The notes under the pieces were generated by a model that was not told the DNA's origin, made no database searches, and worked only from the letters and a program-made list of their open reading frames with translations. Shown one piece after another: positions 5,831-6,598 of a stretch of DNA of 6,598 bases. This stretch comes from an uncultured Oscillospiraceae bacterium (lineage in GTDB: Bacteria > Bacillota > Clostridia > Oscillospirales > Ruminococcaceae), in assembly GCA_900543705.1 (NCBI GenBank), contig UQSL01000092.1, forward strand, positions 1 to 6,598, read 5' to 3'. A program made the position numbers and the translations under genes. The stretch's first letter is position 1. Each line of letters opens with the position of its first letter.

Positions 5831-6598
5831 ATGCACGAATTTTCCGGACACGAACACGATTCTTTTCTTGCAAATTGGCTGGAACAGATGCTGGAGGGTC
5901 TCGGGATGGGCCATGAAGGCGTCCATTTCATCACGGAATTTATCATGGATTCCATTAACATTTTTCTGATTTTATTTGTTGTGATGACCGTGGTATCCTT
6001 TTTGCAGACTTACTTAAACTTTGATAAGCTGCAAAGCAAACTTATCGGCTTAAACAGCGTATGGGGCTATGGTCTGGCGCTCGCACTCGGGACTCTCTCG
6101 CCGTTTTGCAGCTGTACGATCATCCCGGTCGTCATCGGCTTACTCAATATGGGCGTGCCCGTCGGGGTGTGCATGTGCTTTCTCACCTCCGCCTCCCTGC
6201 TCAACTTGACGGCGCTGGTAGCCCTGTTTTCCGCGACGAACCTCTCCTTTTTCCTTGTCTATCTCGGGCTTGCCATCGTCGTCGTGATCGTGAGCTCCCT
6301 GCTGATGGCGATGTTTTTCAAGGCGGGGGACGCCAAGCTCTACCATATCAAGGAAAAAGAGCTCGAAGAGCACCACCATCATGAACACCATCACCATGAT
6401 CACCATGGCAGGGAGAATCCGAATACCATCAAAGGCAGGATCCGCTGCGCCCTGCATTCGACCGGGGAGGTCTTTTCCTCCTCGTGGCTGTTCATCCTCA
6501 TTGGAGTCGCGCTCTCTGCGGCTATGGCGGCGTTTTTGCCGGTGGAGCAGGCGACACCCTTTATCACGGACAACAGCCGTGTCTCGAGTGTGGCAGCC
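5831..6598 (+). CDS. YraQ/ArsP-type (DUF318) membrane permease with His-rich loop, 3' partial
   Basis: 256 codons are visible and the frame is still open at the window end. It is an integral membrane protein: hydrophobic spans at about 41-62, 80-105, 107-135, 138-163 and 217-238. 'LSPFCSCTIIPVVIGLL' (89-105) carries the C-S-C signature (C93, C95) of the permease family that includes ArsP and YraQ; ArsP exports organoarsenicals, while the substrate of most members is unknown. Between spans four and five lies a charged loop with ten His in twelve residues (181-192), and the N-terminus adds H2, H7, H9, H28 and H32. This suggests binding of a transition metal or metalloid, which is inference. AGGAG (5818-5822) sits 8 bases before ATG. 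It has its own candidate promoter behind a terminator, so it starts a new transcription unit. Confidence 0.85.
   Translation, partial: MHEFSGHEHDSFLANWLEQMLEGLGMGHEGVHFITEFIMDSINIFLILFVVMTVVSFLQTYLNFDKLQSKLIGLNSVWGYGLALALGTLSPFCSCTIIPVVIGLLNMGVPVGVCMCFLTSASLLNLTALVALFSATNLSFFLVYLGLAIVVVIVSSLLMAMFFKAGDAKLYHIKEKELEEHHHHEHHHHDHHGRENPNTIKGRIRCALHSTGEVFSSSWLFILIGVALSAAMAAFLPVEQATPFITDNSRVSSVAA

Noticed and set aside
6371..6406. Artificial His tag or low-complexity artefact
   Set aside because: The run is broken by Glu and Asp, uses mixed CAC and CAT codons, and lies inside a natural loop between membrane spans.

Overview
The window looks like chromosomal DNA from an anaerobic Firmicute, most likely a member of Clostridia. 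The evidence is strong AGGAGG-type ribosome sites, extended -10 promoters, a pyruvate kinase with the extra C-terminal phosphohistidine domain typical of Firmicutes, an oxygen-sensitive siroheme/ferredoxin reductase, and GC-rich Rho-independent terminators. No family or species can be fixed from the sequence alone. No rRNA, tRNA, CRISPR array, phage gene or transposase was seen.

Left part (1-1158): the tail of a rhodanese-like protein is followed after about 50 bases by a small siroheme and 2x[4Fe-4S] sulfite/nitrite reductase-like protein. The pair ends at a perfect 17-bp hairpin terminator and looks like the end of a sulfur redox operon.

Middle left (1159-1691): two broken genes converge on a shared bidirectional terminator. 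On the + strand is a small XRE-type helix-turn-helix gene with one frameshift. On the - strand is the C-terminal third of an Asp/Glu racemase-like gene with two compensating indels, lying directly behind pyk.

Centre (1692-5241): pyk (minus strand) and mutY-mgsA (plus strand) are divergently transcribed from a roughly 180-bp AT-rich region with a recognisable promoter on each side. pyk makes pyruvate from PEP. mgsA diverts dihydroxyacetone phosphate to methylglyoxal, a glycolytic overflow route. mutY repairs A opposite 8-oxoguanine. Pairing a DNA-repair glycosylase with the producer of a DNA-damaging aldehyde is suggestive, but a functional link is inference.

Right part (5242-6598): a broken GNAT acetyltransferase remnant with a frameshift and an unrelated tail ends at a third terminator. 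An extended -10 promoter then leads to a membrane permease of the YraQ/ArsP (DUF318) type with a CSC motif and a strongly His-rich cytoplasmic or extracellular loop. This gene runs off the window end.

The clearest unexpected pattern is that three small accessory genes are each broken by short indels while all the long housekeeping genes between them are intact. I found no convincing evidence of a wholly new biological system.
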